Source of the DNA: Beijerinckiaceae bacterium
Lineage (GTDB): Bacteria; Pseudomonadota; Alphaproteobacteria; Rhizobiales; Beijerinckiaceae
Reading direction: 5' to 3'
Assembly: GCA_004564215.1 (NCBI GenBank)
Contig: CP024846.1
Coordinates: 2,989,501-3,053,500 of the forward strand
Length of the DNA: 64,000 bases
Shown here: positions 1-9,041 of the stretch, in pieces
How the letters are laid out: every line of letters begins with the position of its first letter
How positions within the stretch are numbered: position 1 is the first letter of the stretch
Program-made: the position numbers and the translations under genes
The notes under the pieces: generated by a model
Database searches by the model: none
The model's input: the letters and a program-made list of their open reading frames with translations, nothing else
What the model was told of the DNA's origin: nothing

Positions 1-2
1 CC

Positions 3-356
3 CTCACGGGCGCGATCATGTGCATGGGTGTAGCCACCGCGAACAGCATCCTTGTAACCAGTTTCGCGCGTGAAGAGTTAGCGCATGGCATGGACGCGAT
101 GAGCGCTGCTTTTGCCGCGGGCGCCACGCGTTTTAGACCGGTACTCATGACTGCGCTTGCGATGATCATAGGCATGTTGCCGATGGCTATCGAGCCAGGA
201 CAAAATATGCCGCTTGGCCGCGCTGTGATCGGCGGACTGATCTTCGCGACCTGTACGACTTTGATTCTGGTGCCGACCCTTTTCAGCATCGTCCATCGGC
301 ACGATCAGCCGAAGGATGCAGTGGTACAACCGCTTTCTGATTCCACACCGGCCTGA
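3..356 (+). CDS. RND efflux inner-membrane permease, C-terminal part
   Basis: This is the last ~117 residues of a gene that begins before the window. The reading frame is open from base 3. It holds the end of an AcrB/MexF-type proton-driven efflux permease: the family-typical segment RFRPVLMTALAMIIGMLPMA, then a glycine-rich stretch and a last hydrophobic helix (LIFATCTTLILVPTLFSIV) before a short hydrophilic tail. It sits 16 bases upstream of an adaptor gene, so the two form one RND operon in permease-adaptor order. No outer-membrane channel gene follows. The substrate cannot be told from this fragment. Confidence 0.88.
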   Translation, partial: LTGAIMCMGVATANSILVTSFAREELAHGMDAMSAAFAAGATRFRPVLMTALAMIIGMLPMAIEPGQNMPLGRAVIGGLIFATCTTLILVPTLFSIVHRHDQPKDAVVQPLSDSTPA

Positions 357-372
357 ATTGGAGACGCCGCGC

Positions 373-1590
373 ATGACCTCTAAATCCATACCTGCCGTTG
401 GGTCGCGAAGGCTGCGGTTAATCGGCGTACTCGCCGCCGCCGCCGCGATCGGACTTGGCGGATATGGCATCGCCGATCGTGCAAGGAGCAAGCAAGATGT
501 CCAAGTCTGGACAAATGACCAAGCTATTCCGACCGTCAAGCTGGTGAAACCGCAATTGGGGCCGAGCAAAGGGGAGCTTAATCTTCCCGGCAACGTAAGC
601 GCATTTTATGCAGGCAGCATCTACGGACGAGTCAGCGGCTACGTGAAGGACTGGTACGAGGACATCGGCGCGCATGTAAAAAAAGGTCAGGTGCTGGCAG
701 TCATCGATTCTCCAGACCTCGATCAACAACTGGCCCAGGCCCGCGCGGATCTCGTGAGAGCAGAGGCCAATCAGCAATTGGCCGACGTGACCTATGAGCG
801 ATGGAAGACCCTTTCAAAACAAAACATTGTGTCACAACAAGCAAAAGATGAGAAATACGGAGATGCGATGGCAAAAGCCGCTGACGTGCAAGCGGCTCAG
901 GCCAATGTGGCGCGGCTCGAAGCAATGACGTCATTCAAGAAACTGACGTCGCCCTTCGACGGGATTGTAACCGCCCGCTCACTCGATATTGGCGATCTCG
1001 TCGATGCAGGCGGTAAAGCCGGCAAGGCCTTATTTCAGGTGTCCGATGTTCACATCATGCGCATCTACGTGAGCGTCCCTCAGGCGTTCCTCGGCGATAT
1101 GAAGGAGGGCCTCAAAGCGACGCTACAACTCCCAGGCATGGATAAGACGTTCGAGGCGACGCTGCTCACGACTTCCAACTCGGTATCGGAACAGTCTCGA
1201 ACCGCACTCATCCAATTGCTCGCTGACAACTCCGACGGCAAGCTCTGGCCGGGCGCCTTCGCCGAGGTCCATTTCCACATTCCTTCGGATCCGAATGTTT
1301 TGCGACTGCCAGCCACCGCATTGCTCTTTGGCCCGCAGGGAATGCAAGTCGCCAAAGTCGACGCTCAGAACAAAGTTGTGCTGAACAGAGTTCAGCTCGG
1401 CCGCAATCTTGGCAATGAAGTCGAGATCATGTCGGGTGTCTCGATTTCCGACCAGATTATTGACAGCCCTCAGGAATCGTTTGCGTCCGGCGACACGGTG
1501 CGGATTGCCAGCGCCCAAGACAGTGTCTCGAAAGTGCGCCCGAGGGTGCAGGCCGCGCGCGCGGCGGTATTGAACGCGCAAGACATGTGA
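373..1590 (+). CDS. RND efflux periplasmic adaptor (membrane fusion protein)
   Basis: HlyD/AcrA-family adaptor of about 405 residues that would link the RND permease just upstream to an outer-membrane channel. The ATG at 373 is preferred over the upstream in-frame start at 316, because GGAGAC at 360-365 lies 7 bases before it and the earlier start would overlap the permease. Residues ~10-35 form an N-terminal signal/anchor helix. A biotinyl-lipoyl-like half motif (GSIYGRVSGYVKDWYEDIGA) is followed by a coiled-coil hairpin rich in Ala/Gln, the second lipoyl half (SPFDGIVTARSLDIGDLVD) and beta-barrel domains. The two-gene arrangement supports multidrug or metal/solvent efflux, substrate unknown. 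Confidence 0.9.
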   Translation: MTSKSIPAVGSRRLRLIGVLAAAAAIGLGGYGIADRARSKQDVQVWTNDQAIPTVKLVKPQLGPSKGELNLPGNVSAFYAGSIYGRVSGYVKDWYEDIGAHVKKGQVLAVIDSPDLDQQLAQARADLVRAEANQQLADVTYERWKTLSKQNIVSQQAKDEKYGDAMAKAADVQAAQANVARLEAMTSFKKLTSPFDGIVTARSLDIGDLVDAGGKAGKALFQVSDVHIMRIYVSVPQAFLGDMKEGLKATLQLPGMDKTFEATLLTTSNSVSEQSRTALIQLLADNSDGKLWPGAFAEVHFHIPSDPNVLRLPATALLFGPQGMQVAKVDAQNKVVLNRVQLGRNLGNEVEIMSGVSISDQIIDSPQESFASGDTVRIASAQDSVSKVRPRVQAARAAVLNAQDM

Positions 1591-1826
1591 GCCTGACAAC
1601 CGTGCTGCCATTTTGATTGGCTGTTCCAGGCCGACTCCCCGCTCCATCCCGGAGATCGCTCCTGCCAGAGCAATTCCATTTATGAAAATACTTTCATGAA
1701 ATGAAATATATAAAGATGATTTTAAAGTATAAGCATGTTATTTTTCCTGTTCCGGCGCCTATACTATTAGCAGAGCTCAGCTACTAACAGTTTAATACCA
1801 GAGCTCGACAACCGCTGGAGATTATT

Positions 1827-2102
1827 ATGAAGCTTTGTAACGTGAGGGCAATTGTCGCCCATAGGGCGCCGATCATTGGGCTTGCTGCCGCGGCGCTGGC
1901 GGCATCGATCGGCGCCGCTTCCGCACAGGAGCGTTATCCTTCCAGCGCGGATCAATATTACAACGTCTATGCGAACCCCAATCCGCGGACCGCTCCCTCG
2001 CGCTGGGATCGGGCGCGTTTCGATCGTTCCGGAACGCGGGGCCGTGAAGGTTTGGGCGCCAGTCCCATGCGCCCCGAAGGTCCTGGCAACGTATCCAACT
2101 GA
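1827..2102 (+). CDS. small secreted protein with PEGPGNVS C-terminal motif (copy A)
   Basis: A 91-residue protein of no recognised family. The ATG has GGAG nearby in an AT-rich leader. Residues ~12-33 are a signal peptide ending ASA-QE, so the mature part is ~58 residues, rich in Arg, Pro, Tyr and Ser. Its C-terminus reads SGTRGR, GLGA, P, PEGPGNVS-N. The third gene of this cluster ends almost the same way, so the motif is not chance. No cysteines or catalytic signature are visible in the mature part. Probably a periplasmic or secreted structural peptide; function unknown. Confidence 0.7.
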   Translation: MKLCNVRAIVAHRAPIIGLAAAALAASIGAASAQERYPSSADQYYNVYANPNPRTAPSRWDRARFDRSGTRGREGLGASPMRPEGPGNVSN

Positions 2103-2196
2103 TCTCCGACAAACGACTCCTAGAGCCGCTGCGCACGCATAGCGTCGATGACGTTGGGGTCATCCGGCGGCATAGGGTCGCAAGGGAGGGAAAGCC

Positions 2197-2481
2197 ATGG
2201 CGCGGACGATCGGAAAGATCGCGATCTTTACCGCCGGTTTGATGCTTTGCGCTTCCGGATTTGCATCGGCCCGTCCATGCCATGTGAGGAGACACGGCTC
2301 TTTGACGCGGAGACCGTCCGTGTTCATTGGCCGCGAGCTTGGACCGCAGGCGCCGGACGTCACCGAGCTGCGACCGGATCCAACGGCTCAATATGGCTAT
2401 ATCAAAAATCCGGAGATGATGGGCGGTAGCCTCGGAGCCATGCTCCAAGGCAAAAATCCTGCCGCGGGAGCACTTCCATGA
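2197..2481 (+). CDS. small secreted protein, unknown function
   Basis: A 94-residue protein with a strong ribosome site (GGGAGGG) and a signal peptide over residues ~8-25 (ending FASA). The mature part holds RPDPTAQYGYIKNPEMMGGSL and lacks the PEGPGNVS end of its neighbours. Its stop codon overlaps the next gene's start (ATGA at 2478-2481), so the two are translationally coupled. I do not recognise the family. The shared operon and export signals suggest a common envelope role with the genes on either side. Confidence 0.65.
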   Translation: MARTIGKIAIFTAGLMLCASGFASARPCHVRRHGSLTRRPSVFIGRELGPQAPDVTELRPDPTAQYGYIKNPEMMGGSLGAMLQGKNPAAGALP

Positions 2482-2786
2482 CCTACTCGCGCCACGCCAG
2501 CGGAGTCGACCGCTGCAAACTGGTTTTGCCTCTTATTTCGTTTGGTCTTGCGGGCGTTTTATCGATGGCACTCCCCCTCGCGGCCGATGCACGTTCCCTT
2601 CATGCCTATCTACCGCCGAGCGTCGACGAAAATCCATGGCAGGAATATTATCAACGTCCGCCTCCTCCTTGCACGTCGCTCGATGATTGCGATCGAAAAG
2701 CCTATGGCGAATCGGGAACGCGCGGCCGAATGGGTTTGGGAGCCGATCCCGCACACCCGGAAGGCCCGGGCAACGTATCGGATTGA
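2478..2786 (+). CDS. small secreted protein with PEGPGNVS C-terminal motif (copy B)
   Basis: A 102-residue protein. Residues ~12-38 form a signal peptide ending ADA-R. The mature region has a Pro/Tyr patch (YYQRPPPPCTSLDDC) with two cysteines that could form a disulphide. The end is SGTRGR, GLGA, P, PEGPGNVS-D, matching copy A at nearly every position while the rest of the two proteins has diverged. Start chosen at the ATG that overlaps the upstream stop, preceded by GGGAG. It ends 2 bases from the convergent folE gene. Function unknown. Confidence 0.68.
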   Translation: MTYSRHASGVDRCKLVLPLISFGLAGVLSMALPLAADARSLHAYLPPSVDENPWQEYYQRPPPPCTSLDDCDRKAYGESGTRGRMGLGADPAHPEGPGNVSD

Positions 2787-2788
2787 CG

Positions 2789-3367
2789 CTATCCGCCGCG
2801 CACGAGACCGAGAAATTCCTCGCGCGTGCGGGGATCATCGCGGATGATGCCGAGCAACCGGCTGGTGGTCAGCGTCGCGCCGAGCGTGTTCACGCCGCGC
2901 AACGTCATGCAGCTGTGCTCTGCCTCGATCACTACGCCCACCCCTTGCGGCTCAAGAATATCTTGGATCGCTTCGGCGATCTCGGCCGTCAGCTTTTCCT
3001 GAATCTGCAGCCGACGGGCGAATCCGTGCACCACCCGGGCAAGCTTTGAGATGCCCACCACCCGATTGGTCGGCAAATAACCGACATGGGCGCGACCGAC
3101 CACCGGCAGCATGTGATGTTCACAAAAGCTGACCACGCGAATGTCCCTGAGCACCACGAGTTCGTCGTAACCGCCGACCTCTTCGAAAGTACGCTTGAGA
3201 TAGTCGCGAGGGTCGGCGTCGTAGCCGGCGAAAAGCTCGCGGTAGGATCGCGCCACCCGTCCAGGCGTATCGATCAGACCTTCGCGGCTCGGATCATCGC
3301 CCGCCCATTCGATGAGTACCCGAACGGCCGCTTCGGCGTCGGCTTGGGTCGGTTTGCCCATCCCCAT
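2789..3367 (-). CDS. folE: GTP cyclohydrolase I
   Basis: Converts GTP to 7,8-dihydroneopterin triphosphate, the first step of tetrahydrofolate (or tetrahydromethanopterin) synthesis, in the cytoplasm. The 192-residue length is usual. It carries the zinc and catalytic segments: SFCEHHMLP (Cys and His ligands) and [12 protein letters not shown] (second Cys), plus TPGRVARSY and TSRLLGI. The ATG at 3367 is preceded by GGAG; an in-frame ATG at 3361 is an alternative. The longer upstream reading frame (to 3517) is Pro/Arg/Ser-rich and unlike the family. It is monocistronic here. Confidence 0.96.
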   Translation of the reverse strand: MGMGKPTQADAEAAVRVLIEWAGDDPSREGLIDTPGRVARSYRELFAGYDADPRDYLKRTFEEVGGYDELVVLRDIRVVSFCEHHMLPVVGRAHVGYLPTNRVVGISKLARVVHGFARRLQIQEKLTAEIAEAIQDILEPQGVGVVIEAEHSCMTLRGVNTLGATLTTSRLLGIIRDDPRTREEFLGLVRGG

Positions 3368-3565
3368 GTCTCCAGAGTTGTGCCGGCGGCGGGCCGCTGG
3401 CGAGGAAACGCAATGGATACCATGCTGGCTGGGGCTGCGTCTTATGCTGTTTTGCGGCTGCTTTTGCGATGGGCGAAGCGACGGTGAAGGCCGAGGGGGC
3501 CGGCCGAGGCTTGGCACGATTACCTAGGAACGGCGACAAGGCGCAATTCGATTGAGCTTCAGGGG
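3368..3565. other. intergenic stretch upstream of folE
   Basis: Together with the doubtful ORF at 3566-3895 this leaves about 560 bases between folE and rpmE without a recognised gene. It should contain the folE promoter. I see no convincing hairpin, repeat or second gene in it. Confidence 0.4.
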
Positions 3566-3895
3566 CTAGGTTCTCAGCCAGACGGCCTCGCGTATCGAGA
3601 TAACCATGGGCAACGCGTAGAGCGTATTGGCGATTTCGTGCTGTTCGTTGGTCACGTCATCGTCCAGCAGCTTCGCGCCATAGGTCAAACGTCCAAGTGC
3701 GACTTCCGGTGCTTGGGCTTCAATGCTGAATTGGCCATCGATGGCTTCATTTTGTCCGGCTATCCTCACCTTGAAGAGGCCTATCTCTTTGCTTGCGCTA
3801 TCGGAGGACGGCGTCCGGACATTGATCACGGGTCCGGTCGAAAGCCGTTTCGGCCGGCTGCGGCCAGACTTCAGGCGGATTGCGCCCGTCTGCAT
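3566..3895 (-). CDS. doubtful small hypothetical protein downstream of rpmE
   Basis: An ORF of about 109 residues from the ATG at 3895 (an in-frame ATG at 3910 is also possible). Codon choice in the last ~90 codons looks like that of neighbouring genes, and the protein alternates acidic and hydrophobic residues (for example DDDVTNEQHEIANTLYALP). It follows rpmE by about 30 bases on the same strand and could be co-transcribed. Neither start has a good ribosome site and I recognise no family, so it may not be a gene. Confidence 0.3.
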   Translation of the reverse strand: MQTGAIRLKSGRSRPKRLSTGPVINVRTPSSDSASKEIGLFKVRIAGQNEAIDGQFSIEAQAPEVALGRLTYGAKLLDDDVTNEQHEIANTLYALPMVISIREAVWLRT

Positions 3896-3926
3896 AGGGT
3901 GCCGCCCCATTCCTGAGAGGGCACGA

Positions 3927-4157
3927 CTATTTCTTGCCGAAAGAAAGCCCGCTGAAACGCGAATTGAAGCGCGACAAACGGCCGCCGCGGTCAAGCAACT
4001 GCTGGGAGCCGCCGGTCCAGGCCGGATGGGTCGTCGGATCAATGTCGAGGTTGAGCGTGTCGCCCTCGCTGCCATAGGTGGAGCGGGTGAAAAACTCGGT
4101 CCCGTCGGTCATGACCACCTTGATCAGATGGTATTGGGGGTGAATATCGGCCTTCAT
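3927..4157 (-). CDS. rpmE: 50S ribosomal protein L31
   Basis: A 76-residue ribosomal protein beginning [20 protein letters not shown] and containing [13 protein letters not shown] and [13 protein letters not shown], typical of alphaproteobacterial L31. It has no cysteines, so it is the zinc-independent form. The ATG at 4157 is chosen over the long upstream extension (to 4286) because family members start at MKADIHP and AAGGAA lies nearby. It is transcribed divergently from purA, with ~290 bases between. Confidence 0.95.
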   Translation of the reverse strand: MKADIHPQYHLIKVVMTDGTEFFTRSTYGSEGDTLNLDIDPTTHPAWTGGSQQLLDRGGRLSRFNSRFSGLSFGKK

Positions 4158-4341
4158 CGGAGGAATTCCTTCTCTATCGGTCCGTTCGCGCTGGCTCTGA
4201 AGCGTGGCCGCGCGTTGCGCCGCCGCCCGCCGATTGCGACTGAAATGGATTTGGCCCCCAATACCCCAGTCGCCGGCCGGTGACAAGGCGGCGGGCGCGG
4301 GGAGGAGGATTCGGGGGGGTGTTTTGTGACAATCCTTTACT

Positions 4342-4412
4342 CTGGCGCCCCAAACGTGTACCCCGTCCGCGCAATGGACCCGGTGCAGCCAGTTTGCGCC
4401 GGGTTATTTTTT
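4342..4412 (+). promoter_or_regulatory. attenuator-like leader of purA
   Basis: Bases 4379-4386 (CCCGGTGC) pair over 8 positions, one G-T wobble, with 4396-4403 (GCGCCGGG), leaving a 9-base loop. TTATTTTTT follows at once, giving an intrinsic-terminator shape 38 bases before the purA start codon. The only upstream gene, rpmE, points the other way, so the terminator can act only on purA's own leader or on antisense read-through. Bases 4342-4348 (CTGGCGC) can instead pair with 4396-4402, which would dissolve the terminator. The structure is seen by eye; regulation is inferred. Confidence 0.45.
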
Positions 4413-4449
4413 GGCGGTCCAGGGGCCGCGGTGAGAAGCGATCAATCCC

Positions 4450-5745
4450 ATGGCGAATGTGGTGGTGGTCGGCGCCCAATGGGGCGACGAGGGAAAAGGC
4501 AAGATCGTCGATTGGCTGTCTATCGAGGCCGATATCGTGGTGCGCTTCCAGGGCGGTCACAATGCCGGGCACACGCTCGTCATCGACAATCAGGTCTACA
4601 AGCTGGCGCTGCTCCCCTCCGGCATCGTGCGGCCTGGAAAGCTGTCGATCATCGGCAATGGCGTCGTGCTCGATCCCCATCATTTCGTCGATGAAATCGC
4701 CACGCTTGCCGCGCGGGGCGTTGAGGTCACGCCGGACAATCTGAAAATCGCCGAAAACGTCACGCTGATTCTCGCTTTGCATCGTGAGCTCGACGCCCAT
4801 CGCGAATCGGCCACGGTCGAGGGGCTGAAGATCGGAACCACCAAACGCGGAATTGGCCCGGCTTACGAAGACAAGGTCGGGCGCCGCGCGATCCGGCTCA
4901 TGGATCTTGCCGAACTGGATACGCTTGACCAAAAAATCGCGAGGCTCCTGGCCCACCATGAGCCCCTGCGACGCGGACTTGGCCTCGATCCCGTTTCGGC
5001 AGCCTCCATCCGCGCGGAACTTGAATGCATCGCGCCCAAAATCCTTCCGTTTATGGATGCGACCTGGGATTTGCTCGAGGCGGCAAGGCGCGATGGCAAG
5101 CGGATTCTTTTCGAAGGCGCACAGGGCGCTCTGCTTGATGTCGACCACGGCACCTATCCTTTTGTGACGTCCTCGAACACGGTTGCCGCCAATGCCGCCA
5201 CTGGCTCGGGTCTCGGTCCGAAGGCGATCGGATATGTGCTCGGCATCGCCAAGGCCTATACGACGCGCGTCGGAGGCGGTCCGTTTCCGACCGAATTGCA
5301 CGACAACATCGGCGAGCGGATCGGCGACCGGGGTCATGAATTCGGAACCAATACGGGTCGGCGCCGGCGCTGCGGATGGTTCGATGCGGTTCTCGTCCGC
5401 CAGGCCATCAAAACCTCCGGAATTGACGGCATCGCACTCACGAAACTCGATATTCTGGATGGATTTGACGAGGTCAAGGTTTGCGTCGGCTATCATCTCG
5501 ACGGCGGGCGGATCGACCGATTGCCGGCAAGCCAGGCCGCGCAGGCCCGCGTTGCGCCGATCTATGAGACGATCGAAGGATGGAAAGCCACAACGGCCGG
5601 TGCTCGCTCCTGGGCAGCGCTTCCCGCGCAGGCCATCAAATATGTCCGTCGTATCGAGGAATTGATCGAGGCGCCGGTGGCCCTTCTGTCGACAAGCCCC
5701 GAGCGAGCTGACACGATCCTCGTCCATAATCCCTTCCGCGATTGA
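4450..5745 (+). CDS. purA: adenylosuccinate synthetase
   Basis: Catalyses IMP + aspartate + GTP to adenylosuccinate, the first committed step from IMP to AMP. The 431-residue length is standard. It has the GTP/IMP loop GDEGKGK (residues 12-18), [39 protein letters not shown] and the GGGPFPTEL segment, all intact. The ATG follows the terminator-like leader described at 4342-4412. The next gene starts 57 bases downstream on the same strand, so the two may be co-transcribed. Confidence 0.97.
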   Translation: MANVVVVGAQWGDEGKGKIVDWLSIEADIVVRFQGGHNAGHTLVIDNQVYKLALLPSGIVRPGKLSIIGNGVVLDPHHFVDEIATLAARGVEVTPDNLKIAENVTLILALHRELDAHRESATVEGLKIGTTKRGIGPAYEDKVGRRAIRLMDLAELDTLDQKIARLLAHHEPLRRGLGLDPVSAASIRAELECIAPKILPFMDATWDLLEAARRDGKRILFEGAQGALLDVDHGTYPFVTSSNTVAANAATGSGLGPKAIGYVLGIAKAYTTRVGGGPFPTELHDNIGERIGDRGHEFGTNTGRRRRCGWFDAVLVRQAIKTSGIDGIALTKLDILDGFDEVKVCVGYHLDGGRIDRLPASQAAQARVAPIYETIEGWKATTAGARSWAALPAQAIKYVRRIEELIEAPVALLSTSPERADTILVHNPFRD

Positions 5746-5802
5746 TCGTTAAAGTGTTGCGGCGGGATTGACGGAAGCCTTCTCAAATGCTCTGAACGCG
5801 AC

Positions 5803-7488
5803 ATGGCTGACTATTACCCGCTGCTTGCCAAGGCCGTCGCGGGCCTGCCGAATTCGACTGCCGAAGCGCGCTACGCTGTTTACGACCGCGCACGCAAGGC
5901 GCTTTTCGGCCAGTTGCGCAACCTTGATCCGCCGGTACCGGAGGAGGCCGTGGAGCGTGAAGCTCAGGCCTTGGACCTCGCCGTTGCGCGGCTGGAAGCG
6001 GAAATCGCGACAAAGTCCGAGCCTCAAAGCGGAGAGCCTCCGGCTGCAGCCGCTGCGAGCGCGCCGGCGGAGAGCCCTGTCGAGACCCGCCGCTCCAACG
6101 GACCAGGCCCACTGCAATGGCCCGAGCCCGATCCGCCGAAACCGGCTGACTCCGCGTCTTCTTCTTCTACCCAGCCGGATGCGGCTCCGCCGACGCGGAC
6201 GCCGCGTCCTTCGCCGCCGCTTCGCAAAGAACCATGGCCGCGCGGCACGAATTTTGGCGCCCTTCCTGGCGCATCGCCGTCAAGCCCGCCCTTGTCTCCC
6301 CTGCGGCCGCCGTCGCGGAACCGAGGCCCGAAGGACGAGGGTGCAGCAAAACCGGCCTCTACACAGGGAGAGGCGAGCGGCGGCGTGCTTCCAGGCCAAG
6401 GGGCTGTTGGCCAAGGCGCCCTCAACCAGGGCGGTTTCTTTCCGCCTTCCGCGGCTGCCCCGGCAAACGAACGCCCCGTAAGCGAAAGTCCCACGAACGA
6501 AGCGCCGCCGGTATTCGAAAGCCCCACCTCCGAAGCGCAAGGTTTTGAACCGGCCGGTCCCGAAATGCCCGATGAAGGTCAGGAGTCTTCCGACTCCTTG
6601 GTCAGAACGCGGCCGGAAGCGCAACGTCCTTTTGCGCCGCCGCCCGCGCGAGATGTGAGTGCGGCGAAGCGGCTCTGGATCGTCGGCGGAATCGTTGGCC
6701 TTGTTGTCGTGTCCGTGGCGATCGCGGCCTTTAAGCTGCGCGACCGGCCGGAGGATCTGACCCATCCGCTGGTTTCATCCTCTTCGATACCCGGCGCGCC
6801 GGGGTCAAACGGCAAAATCGTCGACCGCGTTGGTGGCGGCAAGACGACTGCGGACTCACATGTCTCGGGTGGCGCGGCTTCTTCGATGGCCAATCGCACC
6901 GATACCGCCAAAAACACCTCCGAGGCTGTCAATCCCGCAATTCCGGTTGCCGGCCGCGCCGCGCTTCTCGTGGAAGCGCCCGATGAGCAAAGCAAGGTCA
7001 AAACCTTCCTCGGCACGGTTGTTTGGAAAGTCGACAACGTCAGCAATGGACCCGGCGAGCCGCTCGGAATGGCAGTTCGTGCCGACATCGAGATCCCGGA
7101 AGAAAAGATGCAGGCCGAAATGACGTTTCAAAAAAATCTCGACAGCACTTTGCCGGCTTCGCATACGATCAAACTTCGGTTTGCCATCGCCCCCGGCAGT
7201 GCATTGGGCAGCGTCAAGCAGATTAACGTCATGCAGCTCCGACGCGAGAATACCCCGACCGGAGAATCGCTGAAGGGCATCCCTGTGCCTATCATGGAGA
7301 ACGCCTTTCTCGTTGGTCTTGCTCGTGGCGACGCCGAGGCTTCCAATCTCGACCTCATCCGAACCCGCGAATGGCTCGACGTTCCGATGCTTCTTGCCAA
7401 TGGCCGGATCGCCAAATTGACTTTCGAGAAAGGGCCAGGTGGACAACGCGCTCTCGATGACGCATTGGCATCCTGGCAGACGCCATAG
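5803..7488 (+). CDS. membrane-anchored protein of unknown function, Pro-rich linker
   Basis: A 561-residue protein in three parts. An N-terminal ~70-residue helical domain (MADYYPLLAKAVAGLPNSTA, then YDRARKALFGQLR) looks like a conserved alphaproteobacterial module. A low-complexity Pro/Ser/Ala/Glu linker covers ~75-285. One transmembrane helix (residues ~289-312, RLWIVGGIVGLVVVSVAIAA) precedes a C-terminal domain with beta-rich segments (ALLVEAPDEQSKVKTFLGTV, WKVDNV). With no signal peptide, the N-terminal half should lie in the cytoplasm and the C-terminal half in the periplasm. It probably follows purA in one transcript. I do not recognise a function. Confidence 0.85.
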   Translation: MADYYPLLAKAVAGLPNSTAEARYAVYDRARKALFGQLRNLDPPVPEEAVEREAQALDLAVARLEAEIATKSEPQSGEPPAAAAASAPAESPVETRRSNGPGPLQWPEPDPPKPADSASSSSTQPDAAPPTRTPRPSPPLRKEPWPRGTNFGALPGASPSSPPLSPLRPPSRNRGPKDEGAAKPASTQGEASGGVLPGQGAVGQGALNQGGFFPPSAAAPANERPVSESPTNEAPPVFESPTSEAQGFEPAGPEMPDEGQESSDSLVRTRPEAQRPFAPPPARDVSAAKRLWIVGGIVGLVVVSVAIAAFKLRDRPEDLTHPLVSSSSIPGAPGSNGKIVDRVGGGKTTADSHVSGGAASSMANRTDTAKNTSEAVNPAIPVAGRAALLVEAPDEQSKVKTFLGTVVWKVDNVSNGPGEPLGMAVRADIEIPEEKMQAEMTFQKNLDSTLPASHTIKLRFAIAPGSALGSVKQINVMQLRRENTPTGESLKGIPVPIMENAFLVGLARGDAEASNLDLIRTREWLDVPMLLANGRIAKLTFEKGPGGQRALDDALASWQTP

Positions 7489-7690
7489 CGGTGCCGAGGC
7501 GATCGATCCGGCGGAGCAGCGAAGCCAGCGTCGTTGACTGCCTTGCTTTGGTCAAAAAGGGGGCTTCCGCCGACATTCCTTGCTGCTTCCAAAACACGAA
7601 TAGAGGCTTATGTGTTGGGCATAAGGTCTTGTTCCTGTCGTCATACCGCCGCATAAGCCTTCCAGGATTGTAAGAATTAAAATAAACAGC

Positions 7691-7719
7691 CCCGAAGGGC
7701 AGCTGGATTAACCTTCGGG
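7691..7719 (+). other. hairpin in leader of flippase-like gene
   Basis: CCCGAAGG at 7691-7698 pairs perfectly with CCTTCGGG at 7712-7719 around a 13-base loop. No T-run follows. It lies in the ~300-base gap between the Pro-rich membrane protein and the flippase-like gene, about 70 bases before that gene's start. It could end the upstream transcript with Rho or form a leader structure. The rest of the gap shows nothing I recognise. Confidence 0.4.
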
Positions 7720-7787
7720 CGCGGGACCAACGCAGGGATGGAACTTTGGACCAAGGAGATGGGCGTTATGGTGCGGAGCAGGTGCAT

Positions 7788-8951
7788 ATGGAGCAAGCGC
7801 CCGGCAGCGGGCTGAGCGGCTTTGCCCGTAAGGCGAAACTGGTCACGCGCACGCCGGCGCAGAGCGATGCACATGTTCATGTAGGCCTCGACCATAAAAA
7901 GCATGCGCGCCGACGTTCGATAGGGGGAATTCTCGCGGCTCTTTTCAGCGTCGTGATCGCGGCTTTTTCCATCTATATCCTGGGGCGCACGGTTTCCGCT
8001 GTCAATCTAAGCGATTTGCGTCAGGCGATCGCCGCCACCAGCGCGCAGCAGATCGCGGAAGCTTTGTTTTTCACCGTGCTCTCCTTTCTGGCTCTGACCG
8101 GCTATGACGGGCTTGCCCTTCGACAACTGCGCGCCCGCGTTCCTTACAAAACGACGGCGCTGGCTTCATTCACCAGCTATGCGATCTCCTTCACGCTCGG
8201 ATTCCCCTTAATCACCGGCGGCACCGTTCGCTATTGGATCTATTCCCAGGCGGGTTTGGCAGCGAGCAAGGTCGCGAGCTTGACGATCATCGCCGGGGTG
8301 ACCTTCTGGTTCGGAATGATCTTCGTGATCGGTGCCGGGCTGGCTTTTCACGCGACCGCCATCAGCGAGATCAACCACATCTTTCCATTCCTCAATATGC
8401 TGATGGGCTATTGTGTGCTCGGCATGATCGTCGCCTATCTGGTGTGGGTGACGATCCGCAAGCGTCATGTCCGTATTCGAGGCTTTCGGTTGGAATTGCC
8501 GGGCCTTGGTTTGTCGCTGGGCCAGATCACGCTTGGCGTCATCGATCAATGCGCGGCCGCGGCTGTCCTTTATGTCTTGCTGCCGACTCACACGGAGCTC
8601 GACTTCTTCTCGTTTGCGGCAACCTATGTCTTTGCCTGCATTCTTGGAGTGGCGAGCAATGCGCCGGGTGGCATCGGCGTTTTCGAGGCCGCGATGCTGA
8701 AAGCCATGCCGGTCAATTCGGAAGGAGCGCTGCTCGCGTCACTGTTGCTCTTCCGGGTCATTTATTATCTTGTGCCTTTTCTTTTCGCTCTCGCGTTCCT
8801 TGGCGCCCATGAAGGCTTCCGCCGTTGGAACAGTTTGCGCGAGGTCATGCGCCGGACCGAGGAAGAAAACGCTTTGTCAGACGAGCCTAATAATCTTCCA
8901 CGGCGCCGGCCTTTGGATCGGTATTTGGAAAAATGGCGGCTCAGACGGTGA
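7788..8951 (+). CDS. lysylphosphatidylglycerol synthase/flippase-like (UPF0104) membrane protein
   Basis: About 387 residues with roughly eight hydrophobic helices, beginning RRRSIGGILAALFSVVIAAF. It contains the family marks FTLGFPLITGGTVRYWIYSQAGL and ASNAPGGIGVFEAAML, found in the integral part of MprF and related proteins. The soluble C-terminal lysyl-transferase domain of MprF is absent, so it is a stand-alone flippase-like protein for a lipid not evident from sequence. ATG 7788 is preferred (GGAG upstream); a TTG at 7746 is also in frame. It is followed by phoR after ~90 bases. Confidence 0.85.
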   Translation: MEQAPGSGLSGFARKAKLVTRTPAQSDAHVHVGLDHKKHARRRSIGGILAALFSVVIAAFSIYILGRTVSAVNLSDLRQAIAATSAQQIAEALFFTVLSFLALTGYDGLALRQLRARVPYKTTALASFTSYAISFTLGFPLITGGTVRYWIYSQAGLAASKVASLTIIAGVTFWFGMIFVIGAGLAFHATAISEINHIFPFLNMLMGYCVLGMIVAYLVWVTIRKRHVRIRGFRLELPGLGLSLGQITLGVIDQCAAAAVLYVLLPTHTELDFFSFAATYVFACILGVASNAPGGIGVFEAAMLKAMPVNSEGALLASLLLFRVIYYLVPFLFALAFLGAHEGFRRWNSLREVMRRTEEENALSDEPNNLPRRRPLDRYLEKWRLRR

Positions 8952-9041
8952 TTTGCTGTCCAGTTCGGCTGATGTACTGACGCGCCGCGGCTCCCGAGGT
9001 AATCTTGAGCATGAGCGGCTTTTCAGAACGAACCCTTTCAT

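Noticed and set aside
4174..5727. 517-codon minus-strand ORF antisense to purA
   Set aside because: It mirrors purA with complementary codon periodicity. No domain or ribosome site, and purA is unambiguous.
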